Below are positions 7,367-15,898 of a stretch of DNA of 23,571 bases, one piece after another. This DNA comes from an uncultured Acetatifactor sp. (GTDB lineage Bacteria; Bacillota; Clostridia; Lachnospirales; Lachnospiraceae). Location: assembly GCA_910577185.1 (NCBI GenBank), contig CAJTLR010000061.1, positions 1 to 23,571 on the forward strand, written 5' to 3'. The translations under genes were made by a program, and so were the position numbers. The notes under the pieces were generated by a model. The model had not been told where the DNA came from. It searched no databases and saw only the letters and a list, made by a program, of their open reading frames with translations. Each line of letters begins with the position of its first letter. Position 1 is the first letter of the stretch.

Positions 7367-8261
7367 ATTTGCCAATGTTTTCGGCATCCTGCTTGCCTTT
7401 GGCTTTGCCGCGGGAGGGCTGTTTTTTGTGAAATACCGTCTGGAGGCGGAAGAGATGAGTATACTGCAAAGGAGCGGCATGGTGGAAATGCCTGTCACCA
7501 CAGAGTCAGAAGTGGGAGGAAGCGGGGAAGTGCAGGCAGAGAGGGAGAACCTGACCAAAGAACAACTGCTGCAGGTATTGGAAAACCTGCACGGCCCGGG
7601 CGAGGTATCGCCTCATGAACCGCGTTCGGGGCAGATGTCCATGACGGAGGCCATTGCGTACGGAAAACGCTGGGCAGAGGAGTTTTTCCTGCCCTTTTTC
7701 GGAGCGCCGGACTATGGAACCGGCCTGGCGGAGGGGAATGCGGGGACGGTCAGCTTGTCAGAACCTGCTTTCGGTCTGCCGGATGGGTATACCGGATTTT
7801 CCGGTCTGGAGCAGTTCAGGGTAAACTGTTACCTTTGGGAGCGTTTGGGAAACCAGGGGGAGGACAGGGAAGAAAACCAGATTTTCAGCTACTGGACCGT
7901 AGCCATCAGCAACCAGTACCTGGACTTGACACTGGTTCTCAACGCAGTGACAGGGCAGGTGCTGGATGCGGATGGAGTCTGTTATTTTCCTTCACAGGAT
8001 AAAACCAATAAGAAACTCATGGAGCTTTTGTGGAATTATGCGGAATCCTTCGGCATAGGCGGCAATTTTATACTGGTGGAAGATAAAGACGCTATGTGGG
8101 GGACGGAGGATATTGCCATATACCAGGCCATGGGGGACCGAATGCTGTTTGCGCATGCAAAGACCAGCAGCATTGTGGTGGCAAAGACCGAAGGGGAGCT
8201 GGCAGAAGCGGCGGAAATATACAATGTTCATTTCTACCTGGAGAGTCTCCTCAATGATTAG
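7341..8261 (+). CDS. Unrecognised single-pass membrane protein linked to the two-component pair
   Basis: I do not recognise this 306-residue protein. A short basic N-terminus (MKKKAWKFEF) precedes one hydrophobic segment (about residues 11-30, FANVFGILLAFGFAAGGLFF). The rest is hydrophilic and probably extracellular. A charged linker is followed by a globular region with YWTVAISNQYLDLTLVLNAV and TGQVLDAD, which reads like the strand-turn pattern of PepSY-like domains, although I would not assign it. I chose ATG 7341, with AAAGGCGGGG just upstream and a 26-nt overlap with the kinase gene; a GTG at 7320 would add seven residues. The overlap suggests co-translation and a role as sensor accessory or output of the two-component system. 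The 173-nt gap after it has no clear terminator. Confidence 0.75.
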   Translation: MKKKAWKFEFANVFGILLAFGFAAGGLFFVKYRLEAEEMSILQRSGMVEMPVTTESEVGGSGEVQAERENLTKEQLLQVLENLHGPGEVSPHEPRSGQMSMTEAIAYGKRWAEEFFLPFFGAPDYGTGLAEGNAGTVSLSEPAFGLPDGYTGFSGLEQFRVNCYLWERLGNQGEDREENQIFSYWTVAISNQYLDLTLVLNAVTGQVLDADGVCYFPSQDKTNKKLMELLWNYAESFGIGGNFILVEDKDAMWGTEDIAIYQAMGDRMLFAHAKTSSIVVAKTEGELAEAAEIYNVHFYLESLLND

Positions 8262-8434
8262 AGGAACAATGAGCAGACATGTTCCGGGGGAATACAGGAC
8301 AGGGAATCAGATTTTACAACTTAGGCACAAGTCAGTCACAGGCAATTGACATTTTCCTGATAAGATATCCATGAAATTGATTATGAAAAAGGCCTGTCAA
8401 ATCCAGGCGGGCCGGACGAGGAGGCAGCAGGAAA

Positions 8435-10681
8435 ATGAAAAAAGCAAAGTGTGGAAGAGGTGTGGCGTTTCTGGCGGTCATATCACTTCTGGCAGGTATA
8501 CTGGGCGGATGCGGGAAAGCTGACAAAGGAGCGGAAAGCGATTCCGGGCAGCAAAGCGGCGGCGCCGCGGCCGGCACAGAGAAGGGCAGATATGTGGAGC
8601 GGCAGGAGACTTTGCCGGAAGGGCTGGCAGGCAGCCAGGTGGCACAGATGTTTGTGCAGGAAGAACGCGTGCACTTGCTGACATGGAAGCAGGAAAACGG
8701 GAAAACCGTACTGCAGGAATGGGAACAGCAGGATGCGGGTTTTGCGGATGTGACCCAGGGCTGGCTGAAAAATATGGATTTGCCGGAAAGTGAATTAATG
8801 GAAACCGAACTGGCGTACGGGAAAGATGGAAAACAGTACCTGTACGCAGGGTATACGGAAGATGGAATCTTTATGGGGCATCTCTGGAAGGGGCAGGGAG
8901 ATTCCGTGGAAGAGATTACACCGGAAAAGTGGACTGTCTCCAATGAAGACACGGGCGGTTTTGAAATGGTGCAGGGGCTGACGGCTTTGGAAAACGGCAC
9001 TCTGGTGACAGTATCCTATACATCCGTGGACATTCTCTCCGGTGAGGACGGAAGCGTGATAGAGAGCGAACCGGCGAACTCTTTTTACGAGGGCAGCGTC
9101 ATAACGGATGGAAAAAATGTCTATCTGAATTCCGGAACACAATTTGAAAAGCGTGCGGAAGGAAAGAGCGGCAATATGACGTCCATTCCACATCCCGGGA
9201 ACGGCTCCGGAGACAGTTCCGTTGTCTTTGGCGGGGCAGGCAGCATGGCCCTGGCAGTTCTGAAAGATGGCACGCTGTTTGCAGGAGGAGAGGATGGTAT
9301 TTTCCGGCTGGAAGGCGGTAATGCAGAAGGGGAATGGCAGAAGCTGATAGAGGGCATGGACACGGATTTCGCCATATCGGACTGCTGGTGCCTGGATTTT
9401 GCCGCCCTGGAGGACGGGACTGTCTATGCGCTGTTCGAGACCGGAGATGGGATGAAACTGAACCGTTATGTATTTGACCCGGATGCGGTTTCGGAAGTGA
9501 CACAAGTTTTGAAACTGTACACAGTGTATGAAAATTCCCTGCTGAAGCAGGCGGCGACGATGTATCATAAGGCGCATCCGGAAGTCATGATCGATATTGA
9601 AACCGAATACCCCATGTACTATGAGGGAATCCCGGACTATGATACTGTCTATCAGAAACTGAATACCATGCTTATGGGAGACGAGGCGCCGGATATTCTG
9701 GTAATGGATCATCTGAACATGGACTCCTATGCGGAGAAGGGACTGCTGGAAAATCTGGAGGATGTGGTGAAGCCTCTGGAGGATAGCGGGCAGATATTGT
9801 CCAATATTACGGGCAGTTACAGACGGGAGGACGGAAAAAGATATGTGGTGCCCCTGCAGTTCGGCTTTAACATGGCCATGGGAAGGGATATTACAAAAGA
9901 AGAGATGGGAACAATAGAATCTCTGGCGGAATTTTTGCAGAATGCGGATTACAGTTACATGGGATCCCAGACCGTGGCGGAACTGGTGGATAAATTTTAT
10001 CCTTATTTTTGTGACAAGATCGTGAAGGATAAGCAGCTGGACAGGGAGGTTATGGGGAAATACCTGGATTACCTGAAAATCATCGGGGATAACTGCGGTA
10101 TCATTGCCTCCAGACCCGAGAATGAGCTGGTCTACGGTATATGGGAACTTCCCTCCACGGCGAAACTCGCTTTCAACAGTGTGGGAGGATTCGTTGCCTG
10201 TATGTTCCCTATGACCATGGTGGACTATATCAAGGGAGAGTACACCGCATTCGAAAACCGTTTCCAGCCTTACATGCAAATGGGACTCAGCGCCAGGAGC
10301 AAGAATCTGGATACGGCCAAAGATTTCATGAACTTTGCATTGTCGGAACAGGTTCAGGACATGGATTCCTATGAGGGATTCCCGGTAAACAGGAATTCCA
10401 TAAAGAAACTGGCGGAAAAGGACCGTTCCATGTACAGCGCCTCTACCATGATTTCCACAGGGGATGGAGGATATCTGGAATTTGAAAGCAAGCCCTATTC
10501 CCGGGAAGTGGCGGAGCAGCTGCTGGCGTTGTGTGAGAAGCTGGACCGGCCCGTTGGGGAGGATTCCAAGATAAGGGAGACCCTGGTGGAAAGTCTGGAG
10601 GGTTTCCTCAATGGATCACAGTCCAGGGAAGATACTTTGTACAAAATTGAAGAGAGCCTGAAAATGTACCTGGGAGAATAA
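8435..10681 (+). CDS. Lipoprotein: N-terminal repeat-rich region plus extracellular solute-binding domain
   Basis: This 748-residue surface lipoprotein has a signal peptide ending in a lipobox, L23-G24-G25-C26, followed by a G/S/A-rich tether. Residues from about 45 to 345 contain recurring strand-like modules (for example GTLVTVSYTS, GKNVYLNSG, GTLFAGGEDGIFRLEGG, GTVYALFE) that look like a beta-propeller. From about residue 350 it turns into a family-1-like solute-binding domain, with LKLYTVYENSLLKQAATMYHKAHPEV, APDILVMD, YVVPLQFGFNMAMG and AKDFMNFALSEQVQ. It is far longer than ordinary sugar-binding proteins (400-550 residues). No ABC permease lies beside it. AGGAGGCAGCAGGAAA precedes the ATG. 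It may deliver ligand to a permease encoded elsewhere, or sense glycans for the upstream kinase. The ligand is unknown, though a carbohydrate is likely from the family. Confidence 0.85.
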   Translation: MKKAKCGRGVAFLAVISLLAGILGGCGKADKGAESDSGQQSGGAAAGTEKGRYVERQETLPEGLAGSQVAQMFVQEERVHLLTWKQENGKTVLQEWEQQDAGFADVTQGWLKNMDLPESELMETELAYGKDGKQYLYAGYTEDGIFMGHLWKGQGDSVEEITPEKWTVSNEDTGGFEMVQGLTALENGTLVTVSYTSVDILSGEDGSVIESEPANSFYEGSVITDGKNVYLNSGTQFEKRAEGKSGNMTSIPHPGNGSGDSSVVFGGAGSMALAVLKDGTLFAGGEDGIFRLEGGNAEGEWQKLIEGMDTDFAISDCWCLDFAALEDGTVYALFETGDGMKLNRYVFDPDAVSEVTQVLKLYTVYENSLLKQAATMYHKAHPEVMIDIETEYPMYYEGIPDYDTVYQKLNTMLMGDEAPDILVMDHLNMDSYAEKGLLENLEDVVKPLEDSGQILSNITGSYRREDGKRYVVPLQFGFNMAMGRDITKEEMGTIESLAEFLQNADYSYMGSQTVAELVDKFYPYFCDKIVKDKQLDREVMGKYLDYLKIIGDNCGIIASRPENELVYGIWELPSTAKLAFNSVGGFVACMFPMTMVDYIKGEYTAFENRFQPYMQMGLSARSKNLDTAKDFMNFALSEQVQDMDSYEGFPVNRNSIKKLAEKDRSMYSASTMISTGDGGYLEFESKPYSREVAEQLLALCEKLDRPVGEDSKIRETLVESLEGFLNGSQSREDTLYKIEESLKMYLGE

Positions 10682-10717
10682 GAAGCCGGACCAGACGGTC
10701 CGGATCTGCACAGGCAG

Positions 10718-10809
10718 AGGCTGCCGTATGAAAGCGTTTTGGGCCGGAATGGATGGGATAAAAAATTGCCGCATCCGGCCAGGACTGCTTTTCATGGGGC
10801 AGCCTTTTT
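10718..10809 (+). terminator. Composite long-stem intrinsic terminator
   Basis: Nested complementary arms form one long stem. AGGCTGCC (10718-10725) pairs with GGCAGCCT (10798-10805), ATGAAAGC (10728-10735) with GCTTTTCAT (10787-10795, one bulge), and GGCCGGA (10742-10748) with TCCGGCC (10774-10780). The outer arm ends in TTTTT (10805-10809). It would end transcription of the lipoprotein gene before tex. Confidence 0.75.
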
Positions 10810-10952
10810 ATGCACATTTGAAATTTATGTTATTATGGTAACTTATTTGTGAAATTCGGTTTGTTTTTCCGGACTTTTATGTATGGCGGTGCCGCAAACC
10901 CTATGGTGTATGGGAAGCTGGCTTAAGGAGGAAGCGGGTAACGATTTACGGA

Positions 10953-10981
10953 TTGCAGTTTTCCTTATTTTCCAGTATAAT
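10953..10981 (+). promoter_or_regulatory. tex promoter
   Basis: TTGCAG (10953-10958) and a perfect TATAAT (10976-10981) are separated by exactly 17 nt. The -10 lies about 46 nt upstream of the ATG at 11027. The weak -35 (3/6) is offset by the perfect -10 and ideal spacing. Confidence 0.65.
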
Positions 10982-11026
10982 CATGAATGGCGACAGGCAA
11001 TACGAAAAGAAAGGCAAGGTTATACT

Positions 11027-13417
11027 ATGGATATTTATGTCACACTCAGGGACGAACTGAAGGTGGAAAAATGGCAGGTGGAAGCCGCCGTGAAACTGAT
11101 AGACGAGGGATGTACCATTCCCTTCATTTCCCGTTACAGAAAGGAAGCCACCGGCTCCCTGAATGATGAGCAGCTGCGGGATCTCCACGAACGGCTGGTG
11201 TATCTGCGCAATCTGGAGGAAAAGAAGGAGCAGGTGCTGGGCAGTATTGAAGAACAGGGGAAGCTGACCCAGGAGCTAAGGGAAAAGATTCTGGCGGCAC
11301 AGACGCTTGTGGTGGTGGAAGATTTATACCGTCCCTACAGACCCAAGAGAAAGACACGTGCCAGTGTGGCCAGGCAGAAAGGGCTGGAAGGGCTGGCAGA
11401 GTATATTCTGGCGCAGCAGGCAGACCGGCCGGTAGCGGAAGAAGCGGCCAGATATGTGACCGGGGAGGATGCGGAAGAAGAAAGACGTGTAAAGACCCCG
11501 GAGGAAGCCGTTCAGGGTGCAAAGGATATCATTGCGGAGGATATTTCCGACAATGCGGACTACCGCAGCTACATCCGGGAAGCCACTGTGGAAGAGGGAG
11601 TTGTGACAAGCGCGGCCCGGGACGAGAAGGTCCAGAGCGTATACGAGATGTATTACAATTTTGAGGAGCCGGTGAAGAAGGTTGCGGGACACCGGGTGCT
11701 GGCCATTAACAGGGGGGAAGCCGAGAAAATTTTGACAGTCAAAATAAATGCGCCCCGGGAGAGGATCTGCCGTTATCTGGAGAAGAAAACCATAACCGCG
11801 GAAAATCCCCATACCACTCCCCTGATTCAGGAGGCCATAGAGGATAGCTATGAGCGTCTCATTGCCCCTGCCATCGAGCGCGAGATACGCAATGACATGA
11901 CGGAAAAGGCGGAGGATGGCGCTATCAGTGTATTCGGCAAAAATCTGGAACAGCTTCTGCTGCAGCCTCCCATTGCCGGTAAGGTGGTGCTGGGCTGGGA
12001 TCCGGCGTTCCGCACGGGATGTAAGCTTGCGGTGGTGGACCCCACCGGTAAGGTGCTGGACACGAAAGTGATTTATCCCACCGCACCCCAGAATAAGGTG
12101 GAGGAGTCCAAAAGAGAGCTGAAGAAGCTGATCGCAAAGTACCATGTGGATCTGATTTCCGTGGGGAACGGCACTGCGTCCAGGGAATCGGAGCAGATCA
12201 TTGTGGACCTGATTAAGGAGCTGGACAGGCCTGTCCAGTATGTGATTGTCAGCGAGGCGGGCGCCAGCGTATATTCCGCCAGCAAGCTTGCCACGGAGGA
12301 ATTCCCCAATTTTGACGTGGGACAGAGAAGCGCGGCATCCATCGCCAGAAGACTTCAGGATCCCCTGGCAGAACTGGTGAAGATCGATCCCAGATCCATC
12401 GGCGTGGGCCAGTACCAGCACGATATGAACCAGAAAAAATTAAGCGATGCCCTCAGCGGCGTGGTGGAGGACAGCGTGAACAAAGTGGGTGTGGACCTGA
12501 ATACGGCATCTGCCTCCCTGCTGGAATACATATCCGGTATCAGCAAAACAGTTGCACGGAATATCGTTGATTACCGGGAGGCCAACGGCCGTTTTACCAA
12601 TAGGAAGCAGCTTTTGAAGGTATCGAAATTAGGCCCCAAGGCATTTGAACAATGTGCAGGCTTCATGCGAATCCTGGACGGGGACAATCCGCTGGATGCC
12701 ACCAGCGTCCATCCGGAATCCTATGATGCCGCCGGGAAACTGCTGGATAAGCTGGGACTTACCATGGAAGATGTGCGGGAAGAGCAGAAAAAGGCGGCAG
12801 CCGGAAAAAAGGCCGCCGGGGAAGGAAAGAAAAACGACAGGACGGCCGCGCCCCGTAAGAAGGGACAGAAGGAAATCCGTGTGTCCAACACCAACACGGC
12901 CATGGGTAAGGCGCTGGCAGCCGCCATGGGCGGTACACCGGCGGGGGAGGTTCCCGCGGCAGGCAGCCAGACTGGGAATATGCCGCATGTGCCGGCGCAG
13001 GGAGAGAGCATAGCCGTCCGGTTCGGCAGGCAGATTAAGGACAGGCGGAAACTGGCAGAGGAGCTGGGCATAGGGGAAATCACCCTGGACGACATCCTGA
13101 AGGAGCTGGAGAAGCCTGCCAGGGATCCCAGGGACGACATGCCAAGGCCCATTCTGCGCAGTGATGTGCTGGAGATGAAGGATTTAAAGCCGGGCATGAT
13201 TCTGAAGGGAACCGTCCGCAATGTAATTGATTTCGGGGTGTTTGTGGACATCGGCGTCCATCAGGACGGACTGGTGCATATTTCCCAGATCACAGACCGC
13301 TTTATCAAGCATCCCCTGGATGTGGTCAGCGTGGGGGATGTTGTGGAAGTGCAGGTGCTGGGGGTGGAAGAAGCCAAGAAGCGCATCAGCCTGACCATGA
13401 AGATAAAAAAACAATAA
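11027..13417 (+). CDS. tex: Tex-family RNA-binding protein (S1 domain)
   Basis: Tex is a conserved cytoplasmic nucleic-acid-binding protein related to eukaryotic Spt6 and linked to transcription. The domains are visible in order: an N-terminal helical HTH region (VEKWQVEAAVKLIDEGCTIPFISRYRKEATG), the YqgF/RNase H-like fold (VLGWDPAFRTGCKLAVVD), helix-hairpin-helix motifs (VGVDLNTASASLLEYISGISKTVA) and a C-terminal S1 domain (GTVRNVIDFGVFVDIGVHQDGLVHIS). I chose ATG 11027 (796 residues) because MDIYVTLRDELKVE matches family N-termini, AAGGCAAGG precedes it, and a good promoter lies inside the longer reading that starts at 10883. About 80 residues between the HhH region and the S1 domain are a low-complexity K/A/G-rich linker, which makes the protein slightly longer than the roughly 720-780 usual. 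It appears monocistronic. Confidence 0.94.
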   Translation: MDIYVTLRDELKVEKWQVEAAVKLIDEGCTIPFISRYRKEATGSLNDEQLRDLHERLVYLRNLEEKKEQVLGSIEEQGKLTQELREKILAAQTLVVVEDLYRPYRPKRKTRASVARQKGLEGLAEYILAQQADRPVAEEAARYVTGEDAEEERRVKTPEEAVQGAKDIIAEDISDNADYRSYIREATVEEGVVTSAARDEKVQSVYEMYYNFEEPVKKVAGHRVLAINRGEAEKILTVKINAPRERICRYLEKKTITAENPHTTPLIQEAIEDSYERLIAPAIEREIRNDMTEKAEDGAISVFGKNLEQLLLQPPIAGKVVLGWDPAFRTGCKLAVVDPTGKVLDTKVIYPTAPQNKVEESKRELKKLIAKYHVDLISVGNGTASRESEQIIVDLIKELDRPVQYVIVSEAGASVYSASKLATEEFPNFDVGQRSAASIARRLQDPLAELVKIDPRSIGVGQYQHDMNQKKLSDALSGVVEDSVNKVGVDLNTASASLLEYISGISKTVARNIVDYREANGRFTNRKQLLKVSKLGPKAFEQCAGFMRILDGDNPLDATSVHPESYDAAGKLLDKLGLTMEDVREEQKKAAAGKKAAGEGKKNDRTAAPRKKGQKEIRVSNTNTAMGKALAAAMGGTPAGEVPAAGSQTGNMPHVPAQGESIAVRFGRQIKDRRKLAEELGIGEITLDDILKELEKPARDPRDDMPRPILRSDVLEMKDLKPGMILKGTVRNVIDFGVFVDIGVHQDGLVHISQITDRFIKHPLDVVSVGDVVEVQVLGVEEAKKRISLTMKIKKQ

Positions 13418-13454
13418 AGCGGGATGGAAATAAATATAAATTTCTGAAAAGCAA

Positions 13455-13481
13455 TTGACAAATACTGTAAAATGAGATAAT
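13455..13481 (+). promoter_or_regulatory. Promoter of the marR-ABC exporter operon
   Basis: A consensus -35 TTGACA (13455-13460) is followed by GATAAT (13476-13481, 5/6 to consensus) with a short 15-nt spacer. TAATGT at 13478-13483 would give 17 nt but only 3/6. The first operator begins at the last base of the -10, so repressor binding would block RNA polymerase. Confidence 0.7.
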
Positions 13482-13522
13482 GTTAGTACACTAACAATGA
13501 TGTTAGTGTACTAACATTTTTT
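13479..13522 (+). terminator. Probable tex terminator formed by the operator pair
   Basis: Because the second operator is the exact reverse complement of the first, RNA crossing both can form an 18-bp perfect stem (13479-13496 with 13501-13518) with the tetraloop AUGA, followed by a U-run of about six. This is the shape of an intrinsic terminator for tex readthrough. Transcripts from the local promoter would start inside the first operator and lack the 5' arm. No other terminator is visible after tex. Confidence 0.6.
13481..13516 (+). promoter_or_regulatory. Tandem palindromic MarR operators
   Basis: Two 16-bp palindromes with arms TGTTAGT and ACTAACA lie at 13481-13496 (centre AC) and 13501-13516 (centre GT), separated by ATGA. 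Their centres are 20 bp apart, about two helical turns, so two repressor dimers could bind the same face of the DNA. They overlap the -10 and the expected transcription start of a MarR-led operon, which points to autoregulation by the MarR protein encoded about 100 nt downstream. Confidence 0.85.
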
Positions 13523-13613
13523 GTGCGCAGGGGCGCAAAAGGAAAATAATTGCTGACGCAACATGCGCCCCGGGCGTGTTTTCCAGTGCCAGACAGGAAG
13601 AGGAAAGGAGCTT

Positions 13614-14069
13614 ATGAAAGAGGTAGCGGATATTGCATTTGTGCTGCGGGCCATTCACAATCAGATCAAGATGGTGATTCATAAAAGCGCACCCAGATGT
13701 GACAAAAATCCAAAGACACAGCTGCAGGGCGGGATTCTGGGGTATTTATATCATAACCAGGCCCGTCCGGTGTACCAGAAGGACCTGGAAAAGGAATTCC
13801 GGATCTCCAGGGCTACAGCCACCAACACGCTGCAGGTTATGGAGCGGGAAGGGCTTATTGTGCGCAAAGCCCTGGATAAGGATGCCAGGCTGAAGCGGAT
13901 CCAGATGACGGAGGAATCGTATCAGAACCACAGACAGTTTGAGGAGCATATGAGGGAACTGAACCGGGAAATGCTGGAGGGCATGTCCGAAACAGAGGTG
14001 GAGGAACTGCGCAGGCTTCTGGGTATTCTGATGGGGAATCTGGAAAAGATGGCAGAGAACGGAGAATAA
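13614..14069 (+). CDS. MarR-family transcriptional regulator
   Basis: This 151-residue protein has the MarR winged-helix layout. An N-terminal helix precedes a DNA-binding segment at about residues 50-85 (YQKDLEKEFRISRATATNTLQVMEREGLIVRK), the wing (DKDARLKRIQMTEES) and a C-terminal dimerisation helix ending in ETEVEELRRLLGILMGNLEKM. I chose ATG 13614, preceded by AGGAAAGGAG; the reading frame is open back to 13563 without a better start. It leads a three-gene operon with two ABC exporter half-transporters, a common arrangement in Firmicutes in which the regulator represses the exporter until a toxic compound binds. The paired palindromes in its promoter are the likely operators. The inducing compound cannot be predicted. 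Confidence 0.92.
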   Translation: MKEVADIAFVLRAIHNQIKMVIHKSAPRCDKNPKTQLQGGILGYLYHNQARPVYQKDLEKEFRISRATATNTLQVMEREGLIVRKALDKDARLKRIQMTEESYQNHRQFEEHMRELNREMLEGMSETEVEELRRLLGILMGNLEKMAENGE

Positions 14070-14108
14070 ACAGACTCACAACATAAGTTTGGAAAGGAAG
14101 TGCGGAAA

Positions 14109-15851
14109 ATGCTGAAAACATTAGGAGCTCAGATTAAGGAATTTAAAAGAGATTCTGTTCTGACCCCGGTTTTCATGATCGGAGAGGTTATTATGGAAAC
14201 CATCATTCCGCTGCTCATGGCATCCATTATCGACGATGGCGTGACGGCGGGCAATATGAAACATATCTATTTTATCGGTGGGCTGATGCTGCTGGCGGCC
14301 TTGTCCAGTCTGATTCTGGGTATACTGGGAGGTCAGTTTGGCTCCCGGGCCTCCGCGGGTTTTGCGCGGAACCTGAGAAAGGCAATGTATGAGAATATCC
14401 AGACATTCAGTTTTTCCAATATTGACAAATTCAGCACATCGGGGCTTGTGACCAGGCTTACCACGGATGTGACGAATATGCAGAATGCCTATCAGATGAT
14501 CCTGCGCATGTGCATGAGGGCGCCGGCCAGCCTGATCTGCGCCATGATCATGTCCTTTGTCATAAGCCCCAGGCTTGCCAGCGTTTACCTGGCGGCAGTG
14601 GCGGGCCTGGGATGCGTGCTGGCCATTATTGTCACCCAGGCCACAAAACATTTCAGCCAGGCATTTCCCAAGTATGATGCCTTAAATGAAAGCGTCCAGG
14701 AAAATGTGTCCGCCATACGGGTGGTGAAGGCTTATGTGCGGGAAGACTATGAGATTAAAAAGTTTAAGAATGCCAGCAACAATATTTACAAAATATTCTG
14801 TAAGGCAGAGGGAATCGTGGTATGGAACGGCCCGGTGATGAACCTGACGGTATATTCCTGCATTCTGCTGATCAGCTGGCTGGGAGCGCACATGATCGTG
14901 CAGGACAGTCTGACTACAGGACAGCTGATGAGTATGCTGGCCTATTGCATGAATATCCTCATGAGCCTGATGATGCTCTCCATGATTTTCGTGATGATCA
15001 CCATGTCGGTGGCAAGCGCAAGACGTATCTGCGAGGTGCTGGAGGAACAGGCCGACCTGGCAAATCCTGAACAGCCGGTTTACGAAGTGAAAGACGGAAG
15101 CATCTTGTTTGACAAGGTATCTTTCAGCTATAAGAAAGAGGCGGAATCTCCGGTATTAAAAGACATTAACCTGGATATCAGATCCGGCGAAACCATCGGT
15201 ATCATCGGCGGCACCGGAAGCGCCAAGTCCAGTCTGGTGAACCTGATCAGCAGACTGTATGATGTGACGGAAGGGCAGCTTAAGGTGGGAGGCGTCAATG
15301 TAAAAGATTACGATATGGAGGCACTGCGGAACCAGGTGGCGGTAGTGCTCCAGAACAATGTCCTGTTTTCCGGAACCATCCTGGAAAATCTGCGCTGGGG
15401 CAACAAGGAGGCCACGGAGGAAGAATGCCGCCATGCCTGCCAGCTGGCCTGCGCGGATGAGTTTATCCGGAAAATGCCGGATGGCTATGATACCTACATA
15501 GAACAGGGCGGCACCAATGTGTCGGGAGGACAGAAACAGAGACTCTGTATTGCCAGGGCGCTTTTGAAAAAACCCAGAATCCTGATTCTGGATGATTCCA
15601 CCAGTGCGGTGGACACTGCCACGGATGCCAGGATCAGGAAGGCTTTCACGGAGGCCATACCGGGCACCACAAAGCTGATTATCGCCCAGAGGATCTCCAG
15701 TGTGGAACATGCGGACAGAATTATTGTCATGCACGATGGGGAGATAAACGGTTTTGCTTCCCATGAGGAGTTGCTTGAGACCAATGAGATCTACCGTGAG
15801 GTCTATGAAGCGCAGATGAGCGGCAGCGGTGATTTTGACGAAAAGAATTAA
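14109..15851 (+). CDS. ABC exporter half-transporter, degenerate ATP site
   Basis: This 580-residue protein fuses a six-helix transmembrane domain (about 1-310) to a nucleotide-binding domain. It looks like the degenerate half of a heterodimeric multidrug-type exporter, like TM287 in TM287/TM288. The Walker A is GGTGSAKSS (G367-S375), with alanine where the last glycine is usual. Walker B ends in D495-D496, with aspartate in place of the catalytic glutamate, and the switch histidine is replaced by Q527 in AQRIS. Its signature motif VSGGQ is intact, as needed for the partner's active site. The partner gene follows after 47 nt, which contain an ATTGCC/GGCAAT hairpin. I chose ATG 14109, with AGGAAG about 8 nt upstream; a GTG at 14100 would add three residues. 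Expression is probably controlled by the upstream MarR protein. Confidence 0.93.
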   Translation: MLKTLGAQIKEFKRDSVLTPVFMIGEVIMETIIPLLMASIIDDGVTAGNMKHIYFIGGLMLLAALSSLILGILGGQFGSRASAGFARNLRKAMYENIQTFSFSNIDKFSTSGLVTRLTTDVTNMQNAYQMILRMCMRAPASLICAMIMSFVISPRLASVYLAAVAGLGCVLAIIVTQATKHFSQAFPKYDALNESVQENVSAIRVVKAYVREDYEIKKFKNASNNIYKIFCKAEGIVVWNGPVMNLTVYSCILLISWLGAHMIVQDSLTTGQLMSMLAYCMNILMSLMMLSMIFVMITMSVASARRICEVLEEQADLANPEQPVYEVKDGSILFDKVSFSYKKEAESPVLKDINLDIRSGETIGIIGGTGSAKSSLVNLISRLYDVTEGQLKVGGVNVKDYDMEALRNQVAVVLQNNVLFSGTILENLRWGNKEATEEECRHACQLACADEFIRKMPDGYDTYIEQGGTNVSGGQKQRLCIARALLKKPRILILDDSTSAVDTATDARIRKAFTEAIPGTTKLIIAQRISSVEHADRIIVMHDGEINGFASHEELLETNEIYREVYEAQMSGSGDFDEKN

Positions 15852-15898
15852 GGTGGAGGCAGATTGCCGCAAGGGCAATGGAACAGGAGGTATTGTGA

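Larger units (their letters stand above)
10682..11026 (+). other. 345-nt intergenic region with hairpins, terminator and tex promoter
   Basis: No gene is visible. In order it holds a strong hairpin right after the lipoprotein stop (CCGGACC 10686-10692, loop AGAC, GGTCCGG 10697-10703), the composite terminator at 10718-10809, an AT-rich stretch, and a promoter with a perfect -10 at 10976-10981. An open reading extension of tex runs back to 10883, but the promoter lies inside it, so it is unlikely to be translated. Confidence 0.65.

Noticed and set aside
8346..8366. A consensus -35 TTGACA upstream of the lipoprotein gene as a promoter.
   Set aside because: No acceptable -10 is found at 16-18 nt. 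The only TAAGAT is 9 nt away, so I did not list it as a promoter.
8795..10279. A 494-codon minus-strand open frame inside the lipoprotein gene.
   Set aside because: It is fully antisense to a protein with a clear lipobox and binding domain, and its composition shows no conserved motif.
10883..11026. An N-terminal extension of tex by 48 codons.
   Set aside because: A promoter with a perfect -10 lies inside it, the extra residues do not resemble Tex, and ATG 11027 has a good ribosome site.
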